Shown: positions 26,072 through 38,792 of the stretch, one piece after another
How the letters are laid out: each line of letters begins with the position of its first letter
How positions within the stretch are numbered: position 1 is the stretch's first letter
From: Monilinia fructicola
Taxonomy: Eukaryota > Ascomycota > Leotiomycetes > Helotiales > Sclerotiniaceae
Assembly (NCBI GenBank): GCA_008692225.1
Contig: VICG01000008.1
Span: 2,506,001-2,570,000, forward strand
Length of the DNA stretch: 64,000 nucleotides
Direction of reading: 5' to 3'
The notes under the pieces: generated by a model
Seen by the model: the letters and a program-made list of their open reading frames with translations, nothing else
The model's database searches: none
Told to the model about the DNA's origin: nothing
Translations under genes and position numbers: made by a program

Positions 26072-29000
26072 CTTTTTGAGTACTTGAGGCTCTCGTGCTT
26101 GCCTATTTGTAAGAATCAAAAGTCTATACCGAGAGAGATGTTAGATCGATAGTGTTGAAGTACTCTTACCTATGCTTTGCATTCAAGAAGCTAATGACTC
26201 TGAGTTCTTGAACGAAGTCACTTGAAAGCTATCGTTGTTTGCCGTTGGTTTTGGAAGCTGTACGGACTGTACTAAGAATATTGAAAAGCTGGCAGAGGTC
26301 GACCGGAGACGTCCGTTACTTTTTGGGAGATTTGTGGAAAATTTGATCCACTTAAAGACGGACAATAGGTCAGTTTTAGGTCTCGAGATTAGAAACTCCC
26401 AAAATCGGTCAATTGTTTTCTTCTAAAGGTTCAGATGAGATGAGGTTTTTCTTCGGTAAAAGATTTGGGTGCAAAGCGGAACACCGATACCAACAATGAT
26501 TTCTGTCCCCGAGTCTCCAGCGCTCCACGATGATAAACACTGTATTGATTTTTTACGCTTCAGTCGTTATTGATGATAAGAAGAAGATCAAGATGGTGGG
26601 CCGACCAGCGACAAAAGTTCTCTCGATCCTTGCCTCGTATTCAGAAGGCTAGAGATTGATTTTAGTTTTTCGTTACTATTCAAAGTATTCAAAGTTGTTG
26701 GGGACTTTTGAAATATACCCTCAACAAATCACTCTTACTAACCAATCTCTTATATGAAGGGGCCGAATGATCACGGAAGGCATGCTATCATTAAAGATTG
26801 CAACGATCATTCACTTTATTCTCCGACATCGCTCGAAGATCTTGATGAATTTTCCATGATACGTATGACGACTTATACAGGAAGAGATTTCGTAGGAGAG
26901 GACTTGTGAATGGGAAATGATCAGATCGAACGTGGGTAAGCACGCATGAAGCTCGCTGACGCAGAGCTCGTGATGGATTACTTCGTTGGAGAGAGATCGA
27001 CCGAAGTTAACAAGAAGCTTGGGGTTGCTATCAAAAACAGATTGCAAATGATGTGTTCGATCTATGACTAAAAACACTCCAACTGGATGATGAATGATGT
27101 ACGCCTAGCTCTAACCGCAATTGTAATTCGTAGTAATCTGAGTATTCGAATTTCGAAACCTCTACACGCGGAGTAAGAGGATTAAAATTTAACTTCCATT
27201 CGAATACAACAGGATATCGAGCAATTCACTTGAATCATGCGTTTTGTGAGATACGATATTGATATTGGTCATTAACGACAACGGTATGGACGTTTGATTA
27301 ATCCATCGAAACCCTGGAGGTTGACTGTCTCCACAACTGTGGACTACATGAAATACGCAGTTTAATAGCCGTCATATAACTAGTCATATCTGATTCAAAT
27401 ATTCATGTACGCGAGTCTTTTTTAAAAGAGGGTGAGTATACACAGCTGGAGGTCTCTCATGCAGGGGAATATCTTGAGAGAGTCAGACATTGACTTCTAC
27501 ATTCACACTATCACAACTTCGAGATCATGGTAGCAGACTGCCTTCTGTTGATATCAATCGTGATACCGTCTTATTCTCCTAGAGAAAAGCGAAAGCCGTC
27601 AGAGGCTCAACGCTCCATCATTCAAGCCAAAGAAATTGTTGTTATCCATCCTAGCATGATGGGTGAAAACAAGTAAACACTAGTTTTAGCTTTTGATTTA
27701 TCTCATTGATATGAACACCTGTTCATGGATTGAGAATATCAAAGCACTTTCAAAGTGCAGTATGATATATGGTAGTGTCTGGATGAAATATGATGTTATT
27801 ATGATGAGAGCTGAGGTTGTTGGCCATCGGCAATTCTCCGGCACTCAGAGGATGCAGGGAAGTTCTGCCGACGCTATGCATAGATTGACGACAGCCTACC
27901 TAGGTAGGTCTCCTACCCCTTCATTTCGTCTACTTGACATCAACAGATTGAGATTTTATCATTTATTCTCATGATTTTTGATAATTAGGAAGGGTATCCT
28001 GAGTCTGTATAATCCATTATTGAAAATACGCTCATCGCTTATATCTAACTCATTCGTCTTCCGCTGGCAGTATTGACGGTAGAAGCTTGAGTACTATACT
28101 TCATTAAAGCACAGTATACAAGACAAGGGTTCAGAAGCAATACGAAGGAATCCAAGTAAGAGAAAGTATCATCTGATTACGAAAAATTGAGGTTCAGCCC
28201 AGCCCTTTACAAAGAGCCTCACCCCGTATACTATATCTATTTAAGAACAATTTAGTTGGAGATTGCTCAATATGATGATTGGACTGAGATTATTCAATAA
28301 TACAATTCTGAGTAACATGAATAAACGCTGACTAGCTGGGCATTGCGTTAGCCGTTTGGAGAACGAATTCATCCAGAGTGAGATAAGGCTAGAAGGCTAG
28401 AAGGCTAGAAGGCTAGAAGGCTAGAAGGCTAGAAACCTAGAAACCAAGAAATCTAGAAACCTATCAGCCTAGGGCCTGTAATCATAATATCACCTACTTG
28501 TATATCCGAACAAGATATTGGTGAACTGAATCTATTTCTCCGTGATGGTTTGAAAGGCCAATCAAAAGCGTCAGATCATTATATTAAATAGCATATTAGT
28601 AAGGTTACTGTAGCCCTAAAGCCACAGGACTATCTCGTAGTTCAGATCATGTAAGATCTTACTAAGTACACTAACCGGTTACAAGTACTGTAACCTTAAC
28701 CCCACACCCCACATCACATCCCACATCCCACCTTCGAAACCCCTGTCAATGTCACAATAACCTGGACAGAACTACATGCGTGCATCCAACCGAGACAACC
28801 CTTTACTGTATCATGTATGAACTGCATCTTTCCTGAATTTGATTGATGGAAAATTGACTTATCTTTGCATCATGATTTCAGCACCAACCTAGGTTATCAA
28901 AAGTTCTCCATAATTCAGGTGTTGTGTCGGGAAAGCGGCCGGCAACTGAAATCCGGGGTTCAGCTGCCCCTACATATTCCCTAGTATGAACTCTGGACGG

Positions 29001-29258
29001 ATGGAGATAGTACACTTGTGGGGGACAATATACCATGCTTATATGAGATGGTTCTTTATATTTGTGAACTTTGACGAGTGTGGTAAGGAACTTATCAAAA
29101 GAATTCTTGATTCTTGCTGTTCTAGAATACAATCGCTTATTGCTTCTCACTTGTTTAGGACGCGCTTCCTCGTCCTTCAAGTCATTAATATAATAGAGAC
29201 GAGGCGTGCTCAGAATCCCAGAACGCCACTTTTAGTTCTTCCTTGGCTGTTGGTACTA
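26072..29258. other. Divergent spacer between two transporter genes
   Basis: About 3.2 kb, containing one CCTACCTAGGTAGG palindrome near 27897 and an 8-bp tandem repeat (28385-28434). No supported gene; small open frames lack motifs. Confidence 0.5.
28385..28434. repeat. 8-bp tandem repeat (AAGGCTAG)n
   Basis: Six near-perfect AAGGCTAG units, trailing into decayed copies (AAACCTAG, AAATCTAG) up to about 28460. Confidence 0.9.
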
Positions 29259-29259
29259 C

Positions 29260-29267
29260 TATATAAG
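29260..29267 (+). promoter_or_regulatory. TATA box of the Dal5-like transporter gene
   Basis: A canonical TATATAAG lies about 103 bp upstream of the ATG at 29370. That predicts a leader of about 75 nt, and a strong regulated promoter is plausible. Confidence 0.5.
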
Positions 29268-29369
29268 CAACCTGCAATTCCAAATTGATACCAAGCTATT
29301 TCCTTCCATGTCTCTTCTTCTTTCCGTTCTAGAGAGTTTCAATTGACAAAACCTTGAACACTAGACAAA

Positions 29370-31187
29370 ATGACCGAGAACAAGCAAGGAGAGGTAACCC
29401 AGCTCGAGAATTCTCATATTCAAGAAAGTAACCCTCAACTTGGTACACTATCTCCACAATCTTCAACACCAGGATGGAAATCTCTACAGAATAAACAACC
29501 GGAGGGCGACACTGCTCTTGCTTTGTTCCAGGACACGGAGCAATTGCATAATATAATCGATTCAGTGGAAGAAAGTAAATTAATCAAAAAAGTAGATATG
29601 ATTATCCTACCTTGTTTAGCTATTTGCTATGTATTTTATTACGTAGGTTACTGTTTAAACCATATGTTCTTCTTGACAAATACCTGCGCTAATGCACCAC
29701 AGATTGACAAAACTACCCTTTCCTATGCAGCTATCTTTGGTATAAAAGATGATCTACACTTAGAAGGGACCGAATACTCCTGGCTCTCGAGTATATTTTA
29801 CTTCGGATGGCTCGCTTGGGCTTTCCCTACCAATTACCTCATGCAAAAGTTCCCAGTAGCAAAGTATCTTGCCTTCAATATCTTCATGTGGGGAGCCCTC
29901 CTCATGTGTCAAGGTATTTATCTCATTCTATAGACCTCCTATTCTTCTCAACCTTAACTAACTACCATCACAGCCGCAGCCCGCAACTTCACCGAACTAG
30001 CAGTCCTCCGAGCCTTATCCGGTGCTGCAGAAGGCTGCAGTGATTCCTCCTTCATGATCATAACATCCATGTGGTACACACGCCGCGAACAACCCATTCG
30101 CATCGGACTTTGGTATTCGGCCAATGGAGTTGGTATTGCGCTGGGTGGCCTAATAGGCTACGGTATTGGCAACATTCGCGGCTCCTTGCCATCATGGAAA
30201 TATGAGTTCCTAATCGTGGGAGCCTGCTGTTGTATCTGGGGAATTGTGCTTTGGTTCTTCCTACCCGACAGTCCCGTGACAGCGAAAGTCCTAAGCATTG
30301 ACGAGAAAAGGATGGCGGTTGAGAGATTAAGAGAAAATCAGACTGGGGTGGAGAATAAGATATTTAAGTGGGTGCAAGTTAAGGATTGGGCAATGGATTA
30401 TAAGACTTATATGTTCTTTTTGATTGGGATGGTTTCCAATGTTCCAAATGGAGGGATTAGTAACTTTGGCACTCTGATTATCAAAGGATTTGGATATTCC
30501 ACTCGTAAGTTCTATATCATTTCCTGCATCCCAAGAAACACGAGCAATAATTAACGAACGGTAGTCGTAACAACTCTAATGCAAATTCCTTACGGTGCCA
30601 TAATAGCCATCAGTATTCTAGCATGCGTCATCCTGAATGATCGCATCCCGCCCAATAACCGCAGCCTAATGATCGTCCTCTTCATGCTTCCCAACATCGC
30701 CGGGGCATTCGGTCTCCAATTCCTCCCTTCAAACCACCAAGTGCCCCGTCTGATAATGTACTATCTAACCGGTCCCTACAATGCATCTTTCGTCCTCTTA
30801 CTCTCCGTACTTTCAGCCAATACAGCTGGACACACGAAAAAATTATTAACCAATGCGACGCTTTTCGTAGGTTCTTGCGTAGGTAATATCTCGGGACCAT
30901 TTTTTTATAAGAGTTCCCAGGCGCCGAGGTACCCATTGGGGATTTGGAGTATGATTGTATCGCATTTGTTGGAAGTTTTTTTGATCCTTATATTGAGGTT
31001 TTTGCTTAAGAGGGAGAATCGAGAGAGAGATGTCCTTCAGGGACTTGTGGGGAGTAATATTAGAGAGGGACAGGGAGATTCGTTTGTTGATGAAGATTTA
31101 GAGGAAAGGAGAAGGAGAGATTTGGATGCTACTGCTTTTGCCGATATGACGGATAGAGAGAATCTGAATTTCAGATATATATTTTAG
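29370..31187 (+). CDS. MFS anion:cation symporter, Dal5/allantoate-permease type
   Basis: Plasma-membrane importer of small organic anions (family substrates include allantoate, nicotinate, pantothenate, vitamins); the exact substrate is unknown. Exons are 29370-29642, 29703-29913, 29974-30504 and 30565-31187, giving 545 residues. All three introns are exactly 60 nt. A hydrophilic N-terminus of about 75 residues precedes helix 1. The family block DKTTLSYAAIFGI follows intron 1 directly, then YSWLSSIFYFGW and PTNYLMQKFP. RALSGAAEG and SMWYTRREQPIRIGLWYSANG mark helices 4 and 5. The later half has NVPNGGISNFGTLIIKGFGYST and a 12-helix pattern, with a charged C-terminal tail. Intron 1 (29643-29702) has no in-frame stop and is a multiple of three, so retention would insert 20 residues; family alignment argues it is spliced. 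Confidence 0.92.
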
Positions 31188-32176
31188 ACTTAGATAGATT
31201 GGCGCTGAGTTTTGGACCACCATCTTCCAAAAGACGATATGTGGCTGGAAAGGAGATCTAAGTAAAGTCTTTCATTCTTTCATCGATTACAAGCACAATT
31301 TATCACTACAAGATTACCGTGTAATCTCTGTACTCAAGTACTCGAGTACATATCAAACAAATCCATTGATTCATCATTTAATTTGAATCCACACAATCAT
31401 TTCACCATAGAAACTTGAGTCCTTCTCATCAATACATATACTTTCACCCATCTTATCATTAGAGTATGTCCCTTGCCATTAACATTTGATTTCATTCCAT
31501 TGCAGCATAATTTCATAATAATATATCCTCATTAATCATACGAACAGGATTGTCCAGGATCATAATTCTAACCTGAATACCTCAATTCAACAGGGGGTGT
31601 ACAAACCCATGAAACGATCTCAAGATTGAAAACAACATACCTATTGAAATCATTTTGAAGATAAGATTGCCTTTTCACGTGGTAGAATGACTCAATGTAT
31701 ATGGAACAATTAAGTTGTAATAGTTCCAACCGTGAGACCATTTATCAGCGTTCATTGTCGGTCAGTTGCGATTTACCCCTTTTCCTATCCGCCCAAGTAG
31801 ACTGTGAAGAAAATGCAGATTCAATTTTATACTTTTGCTACTAGTGGATAGTTTGTAGGATCTTTGCGTGCCAACAATGGTTTGAGAACAATCAAGAACA
31901 CCAATCGATGCATAAGAAGCTTAGTGTTGAAATTATCCGATCGTAATACTTGAATCCTTGATGCATATGACTATTCGACGAAGAGGTTAAGTTCGGGATC
32001 CAACTACGCTGTAGGTCTTAAACATAAGCTATGCTTGTGATTTTTTTTAATAATGGCACCGACAGTTCAACCAATCTCTGCTCTTTGTAACTCCGATACA
32101 TGTCTCTGAATTCAATCGGAGAGAAACCATTTGTTCAATGGTCATTGTTGAGAATCATCCAAACATATCCAGAGTC
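31188..32176. other. Spacer between convergent genes
   Basis: About 1 kb between the 3' ends of the Dal5-like gene and the rhodopsin-domain gene. Nothing beyond AT-rich sequence is seen. Confidence 0.5.
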
Positions 32177-33923
32177 TTAAATTGGAGACGATGGTTCGAT
32201 CTTCGAATTTCTAGAGTACTGACTATCCCTCATACAAAAAGCGAGATGCGATGGAGATGGAGATGTTGGTGGAGGGATCGTAGGTGATGGGCTAGACGGC
32301 GTGTATGTCAAAGTTGGAACCTGCGGAGAAGGTCTGAGTTGAGTACGTGGATAATCCTCTATGTACTCTTCCAACCCATCCGATGCTAAAGTACTACCCG
32401 AGTCTCTCTTGTAACTGGCCGTTGGTGGGAGAAGTCTGGAAGATCGAAGAGATGATGTATGCAGAGAATCCTCAATTTCATACTCCAACTCCCGAGAATC
32501 CGATCCCGAGCTACTACCCGAATATCTCTGAATGAAAGTTGTTGGTGTATCCACCCACTCTAGATTCCCATCTCCATTTCTCTCGTCCCAGTGGATTTCG
32601 ATAGTTCTCGAACTGTCTTCAACTTCAGGTTCAAACTTCTTGCCATCTTCGGTTTTTACAGTATCTCCCATTTCCACATCATCTGAAGAGGTTCCTTTTC
32701 CTGCCAGATTCGCAGGAATCCTCAATTCAGGTTGTTTTCGCACCGTCAATCTACGGAAATTATTAGGAAATAGCCGGCAAAGAAGAGGTCGAAGAGTGGC
32801 GATACATGCGGCGAAGATAGCGACTCCTGGCTCTGCTGTTGACCAAACGGCTAGTGAGATGGTATCGAAGAGCCAATCTTGTATATTACCCGCGGCTGAA
32901 ATAGAGCTGATTCGAATCAGAGTCGTTGTACTGGCACTAAGATAAATAGGAGGTCAGTTGCTATTTATGGAGAAACGACTTCCCAATGACGAAAAAAGCG
33001 AAAGAGAAAGCCAAGAAAGTGTATAAAAAGAACTCACAGGATACCGCATGCCACAATCCCCCCAACGATAAACTTCACCCCAACTGGCATATGCACATTC
33101 CACAACATAAGAATCGGCAATAAAGCCAACGCCCAATCAGTTCCTGCATTTATTGTACTATGCGCGTAGGTTGCACCAACGATGACTCCGTTTGGCAAAC
33201 AACCTCCAGTTTGGGCAGTGGAAACTCCAGAAGGGGTCCTGGAGTAGCGTTGCCAAGTAAAAGGGATTGGCCAGCATTGTATGACCACTAACCAGAAATA
33301 TGCAAATCCAAAGAAGACCACTATCCACATTGTACATTTCACCACAAGGCGTTGCCATGGGGGAATGATGATACGAAGGTAGAAAAGACCGATTGATATC
33401 TTTATGGTGGTAATGAGCAGAATGTAGGACCATTCGGAGAAATACCCATACTGTTTATCATTTCAGTGAGATTCTGAGTCGTATGGTAGATTTTCAGATG
33501 AGGAAGGAAACATACTCGGAGTGCTGATAGGAAATCACTCTCTTTCAGATCAATCGTATGTCTTCCGGTACCATAATGTAACCCTACCAATACAAAACTG
33601 ATGTATATTGTATAGAGAGCCTGATGATCACATTGGATTATTCTTTACGGGTCCCAGATTGGATAAACGTTTCAACATACCAAACTCAGAACCATCAACC
33701 AATCATCCCAACCCATAATCTTCTGCATGAAATATCTCACATAACATCGCAAAATCACCCCAATGAATGCCAGAGGGTAGCATACATAAACTGCTACATA
33801 GAGCTTCCATGCATGGCTACCGCTCATTTTGACCAATTCTGGTTGTTCGTTCTTTGATACAATTGTGAATATTGATGTCAAAGGATTCCGGTTCACCCCC
33901 AAAACAAGACTGTCAGAGTTCAT
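32177..33923 (-). CDS. Fungal rhodopsin-domain seven-helix membrane protein
   Basis: Multi-helix membrane protein of the large fungal rhodopsin-domain family (related in shape to PTH11-type receptors). Its biochemical role is unknown. Exons are 33923-33681, 33620-33516, 33450-33038 and 32936-32177, with introns of 60, 65 and 101 nt, giving 506 residues. Helix 1 is YVAVYVCYPLAFIGVILRCYVR; MGWDDWLMVLSL follows, the family's GxDDWxM signature. FSEWSYILLITTIKISIGLFYLR opens helix 3. Helices continue to ACGILASTTTLIRI and the closing signature WSTAEPGVAIFAACIATLRPLL. No retinal lysine was assessed. The last 210 or so residues are a Ser/Pro/Glu-rich cytosolic tail. There is no N-terminal CFEM domain. 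The ATG at 33923 is the first in-frame ATG; another at about residue 33 is possible. Confidence 0.85.
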
Positions 33924-35389
33924 GTAATTCGTAGCCAATTATGATTATTCATTCTTTTCGAGGTCTATTTCCGAGAGATGTTCGATATATAAACGTTAAT
34001 CCACCGTGATCCCCCGTTACTAAAAACAAGAATTCCAAATGTGATCACCTTCATTGAGAACGGTAGGTTCGTGCGTGAAATGGTTACAACAGCATTGAAT
34101 TCATTCGTTGATCATTAACTATTTGAAGTCGTATTCAAGCCAAACTACTAAAATAGCTTGATGCACGTCTGTTTTTCATCTACTACAGTATCCATGGATA
34201 TCTATCAAAGACGCTTTATCCAATGCAAGAAATGTTCCGATGCGTCTGGCCAAGTTATGATGGGGGGGTTTGGAGCCAGTAATTCGTTCAAGATTGACAG
34301 TGGGGTATTCATAGGTGAAGTTTACTAATCACTAGGTTATACGCCGGCACAATATGTTGGGTGTTGGAAGTTTATCAAGACCGCTAGGTGTTTAGAACAA
34401 GTCTTCTTAAGACACCCAATCATGAGTTGTTTTGAAGATTCAATTTATTTGAAAGCCTGAATAGCAGTTGAAATCCAAGCCCAGGAAGCCACAGCTCATG
34501 TGAAAATTCAAAATTGTTCAGATAACAGGTTCGTAAGATATCAGAATAATTAGATAGCCATAAGTTAGAGATCATGGTTGGCGGGCCTAATAATATCTGG
34601 TGGTGTCTTTGGTCTGTGGGACACGAAGGGTTTTGTAATGGGTGAGGTATTGATTTATCATATGATGGTCGAGGATTTATTGTTAAAAAAGGTATTCGAA
34701 GTATTTGAGGTCCAATCTTGAATTGATTCGAAGTTTTTTGTAAATGGTACATGGCCGTGTATGGTATATGGGGGGTGGGATTGTGATTGGGGCCTGTGAT
34801 TGGGGATTGTGCGGAACCGAAGAAGGGAAATACCCAGTGGCTAGATTCGAATGTCAAAGTATAATATTCAGACTTACCACCTATGGCGAATAGATGACAG
34901 GCAGACAAAGGTCACCGGTAAAAGGTTGAAAAAAAGGGGTTTGTTTGGTGATCTCGCTTCGGGCCGCTCTCTGTCTTTGATTGGAACTCAGGATTTATTC
35001 TTGGGACAACTGAATGAGATATCAGAATGATCACCTTTTGGTATTTTTGGCAAAAGAAGGGAGTGTTTTCACTTATGAAGAAAGATGGTAAATGTCTGGT
35101 AGGGTGCGAAGTCGAAAATATCAAAGGATATTCGACCCAGCAATTGAAAATATCTGCTGGACATAGGTATTTCAGTGATATCAAAATGGAGGGAAAGCCT
35201 TTCTTGTTGTGATGTAAAACTTTAAAATTGTTTGGCGGGAGAGCCACCCATGGGACTGGATAATTGTGATATTAATGGTATAATATTGAAACGCTGTTGC
35301 GCATGATGCAGTGATGGGCAACACTTAGAATGGAATTTACGGGAGGATAAATTCTTGAGTCAATATCTTTCACAGTTTGTAGCTGGACA
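33924..35389. other. Gene-poor stretch
   Basis: No supported gene. A 162-codon minus-strand open frame (34420-34908) has no recognisable motif and unlikely composition. A weak, degenerate copy of the satellite that follows may lie at about 35290-35320. Confidence 0.45.
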
Positions 35390-36810
35390 GTCTTATGTTG
35401 CATGTCATAAAGCGGTAAGAAGGGCTTCCACTGAGGGTTATAATGGGAAACACATGACCTCGTACCAATAGGTAAGAATCTTATTGCCATCAATGAAGTT
35501 ATTTTGCACGTCATAAAGCGGTAGAGAGGGTTTGACCTTGCCCCAATGTAGATTCTGCCCTCCTAACCCCTGGAATTAGAAGTTCGGGGCCAATAGTAGC
35601 TCACAATCTTATGATCTAGTTTCAAATGTTGCATGTCATAAAGCGGTATGGAGAATATTGCCTGGCAGAAAAGAGAGTTCTGCCTCCCTAGTTCCGGCAG
35701 TATGAGATCTGAGACCAATGGGATATAAGAATATTTCAGTTGAATTTCAAATGTTGCACATCATAGAGCGGTGGAGATCTCTTGTGGAAGACTGTGCATG
35801 GCAGAAAGAAGGCACAACCACCGGAAGCTCCTGCCGATTTAAATCCTGATGATTCGTTAACCGTAATGGATCCTTTATCTTTCTGGTTTCCGGAAATGCA
35901 ATACAGCTATGAAAACCTTTCGAGATGAGATAGAGTTATGTTTACATGGTTCTTCAATTGATAAGAGTTGTTTCCTTGACAATCGTGAATAGCTTCATAT
36001 TTCGATGGAACTTCAACCAGTTCTCTCTATATTCTATTGCCTAACACATCATTTATTACCATTGCATCAATAACCTGGAAGCAACCAAACCTATACTTTT
36101 TGCCTGATAGATCCCCTTGTATAATAATGCTTGAACTCTTTGCAATGTCTCTGTCTCAAAGAGAACATGGAATGACTAATTTGATAATCCCAAACTTCCG
36201 AATGACTGGGAAAGTACCCGCCCTTCTGCATTCCGATGTTCTATGCTGTACGCTATAAAGCGGTGCTTTCGCAATGGATCTTCCTTTCGCACGGCAGAAA
36301 CCTCGAATATCCCGGGAGAAAAGATACTCGTGACCTTTTCATCGTATTGTTGCTTGCCATAGAAAGATATGGCTGCTTTATAAACAAAAACCTTCAGTCT
36401 CTCATTGCTGGCTCAACAAGGCATAAGATGGCCGAAAGAAAGACCTGTCTGACCTGTCTGACCAGTTATAGACAATACTCGTGACATTTAATCCTCATGT
36501 TGCAGATCTTAAAGCGGTAGAGCTGCTTTAAATGTGCTTCATAGCATAACTCACGAAGCATAGAGTGGCAGAAGCAATATATAGGCCAATAAGACAGGGT
36601 CCTCGTGACTTATTCTTAGTATTGTTGCAGATCATAAAGCGGTGGAGCAGCTTTATAGACGTCTCATGGCCGTTTTCAGCCGGGAATAGATGGCAGAAAG
36701 CCCCCATTAATCGACCAACTGTGGGGGATACTCGTGACATCCATGGATTATCTATGTATTGTTACATGTCGTAAAGTGGTACGGCTGCTTTAAACCCCCC
36801 TACTTCCTGG
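35390..36810. repeat. Degenerate satellite of about 125-bp units
   Basis: The word GTTGCATGTCATAAAGCGGTA recurs, with variation, with its AAGCGG core near 35410, 35516, 35641, 35766, 36258, 36512, 36637 and 36774; a strongly changed copy is near 36364. Spacings are about 106, 125, 125, 492 (close to four units), then 254, 125 and 137. Each unit also carries a TGGCAGAAA-like word about 35-55 bp downstream (clear at 35672, 35799, 36291, 36565, 36690). The right-hand units share a CTCGTGACT/A word. No coding potential. Confidence 0.75.
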
Positions 36811-38792
36811 CAAATATATCCGAGAACCAAAAAGGGTCCGTATTACGCTCTACCTAGGTCCACGGGTATTCGTATACTTATTTTTTACATCTGTCACAGC
36901 CTCATTTTGGCCATTCTATTCTCTCAGTTTTGAAAGTATCATCAATACATCTTGGAAGATACTTGGATTGCTGATGTCCCATAAGCAGTGTTCAGAATAA
37001 GGGAGAGAGGGGGGGACTATCTCCATTTTCTGTTCATTGCTATTACAAACGATTATCCTCGATCAAGCTCATACCTTTCGCAATTCCCATTGTTCATCTG
37101 ACTCAACTCAACAATCTTTGAGTCTCAATGCCAGTTTTTTTGATGGTAGTTTCAATCGAATTTCAATCTTGTAATGACTCAGTCCATGCATTTTTATTGT
37201 TGAAAATTGAGATTTTCTAGGTCAAAATCTAAGATAATACTGCAATGAAATAAAGAAAGAAAAAAAAATACTCCCTAATTCCTTTTTAATGGTACCGTTG
37301 ACTGGAAAATATATTTATTGGTGAGATATTTTTCTGAGGTTTGTGCTTGTCCCACGCCTGCCTTCTTAACACTTAACATCCATAGACTAAATGCCATCTT
37401 TGAGCAAATAAAACTTCTCATCCAGATTACTATGTGCTCAACGGATTCCAAAGAATTAAAAAAAAAGCCAGAAGTGCCAGAGAAACAAGGTTATTGTTAA
37501 GTGATTTCACCGTGACTCGACCCACCATCCCAGGACTCATCTTGGTAGAAAACCTTTTCCTGATCAAAAAGGATTTGAACTTGCGCCTTCAGAACCAATT
37601 TTCTTGTCTTGATACATTATTATCAAATTTGAGCTGTACTGGCAATTCTACTCTCCAGGCTTTACCTTGAGCATGTACATCTCACGGGTAATTTCTTCGT
37701 GCTGGAAATTGCACGAGGGCATGTTTCATAGACTTGCCTGTGCATTTACATACGTATCAAATTTGCACCTCTCACCAGCGATATCTATCTGCCTCATGGA
37801 AAGCTCATTTGAAACTCCTTGCTCGTCTACCCATGTGTCTTATCAGGGTATGACACAGGCTTGATGTTAAAAGAATCAAAATTAATCATTATCCTACTAG
37901 GTAAACCTGTCGCTACTTACTGCAAGATAAAAATTCAGATATTCAAACCTCAAAAATCATCTACATCTCAAGTATTTTAAGCATACTTTCCAGGTCATTA
38001 ATGCCTCAACCCAAAGCCTCAAATATTGGCCATTTGTATTGTGCCTGCGGGCCGGACTTGGGCTCTGGTTTTCCATCCCAAGTTCAAATTTTGCTTCAGC
38101 CAGTAACCACAGAATCTCACTCTCTTGTTGCCTATCTAAAATGTTAGTCTCTTCAAGCATTGGCCAACTGCCTGATATAGTTAGATCATGAATCATCATC
38201 CCAAAACGTATATCCGTCTTAATTCGCGGTGTAATTCATTGTTACTTTCAAACAGCGTCGTCTTTCCGCTTTCTCGTCTAAGAAACACGTCTGAGCTTCC
38301 CGCCTTTTGAAGCCATCCATCTAGAAGGCTTATCAACTTGTTCTGTTGCATATCTAGAAATTAAGGTTTTGGATCTAGCTGCCAACTTTTAACAGCTATC
38401 CCTTTCTCATTCCGCTTTTCTGGTGCCTCAATTTCAGTACCAGCCATTCAGAAGTGTCTCAATCCGCCAACGTTGCTCATCTGAGTTTTAGTGTTTTGAG
38501 CTAGCTATACAAATGGTACACTAAATTGGCTGTCTTAAATTCAATACCTTGCAAAATTTCTTTCTGCATAATGTTGCACCTTGAAGTTCCTTGTATCGAA
38601 ACAGATCTGTGAGATAATGAACCCTGGGGTAGTCCTTCCGACCTACGAGAGCTGGAGACGGGATTCAATAAAGCAAGGCTGGATCTTGCAGTTAAATTTG
38701 GATTGTCTCTTTTCTTACTATAAGTTTGACCATATAGGTGGAAGTCAAGCAACTAAACCACTGATATCAAAACACTTTGCACCAGGATCATC
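36811..38792. other. Gene-poor stretch bearing decayed fragments
   Basis: No intact gene. One CTACCTAGGT word near 36852. Minus-strand fragments from about 37950 upward form the possible NLR relic described separately. Confidence 0.4.

Noticed and set aside
23642..33923. Secondary-metabolite gene cluster
   Set aside because: Two transporters and a rhodopsin-domain protein are neighbours, but no backbone synthase, tailoring enzyme or cluster regulator is present; the P450 relic is about 30 kb away.
34420..34908. 162-codon minus-strand open frame
   Set aside because: No motif, no regular splice structure; no independent support.
35390..36810. CRISPR-like array
   Set aside because: Units are about 125 bp, strongly diverged, with no constant short repeat and unique spacer pattern; the genome is eukaryotic.
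37560..37600. tRNA-like B box on the minus strand (GCAAGTTCAAATCC)
   Set aside because: The flanking bases do not form a T-arm stem and no A box or acceptor stem fits.
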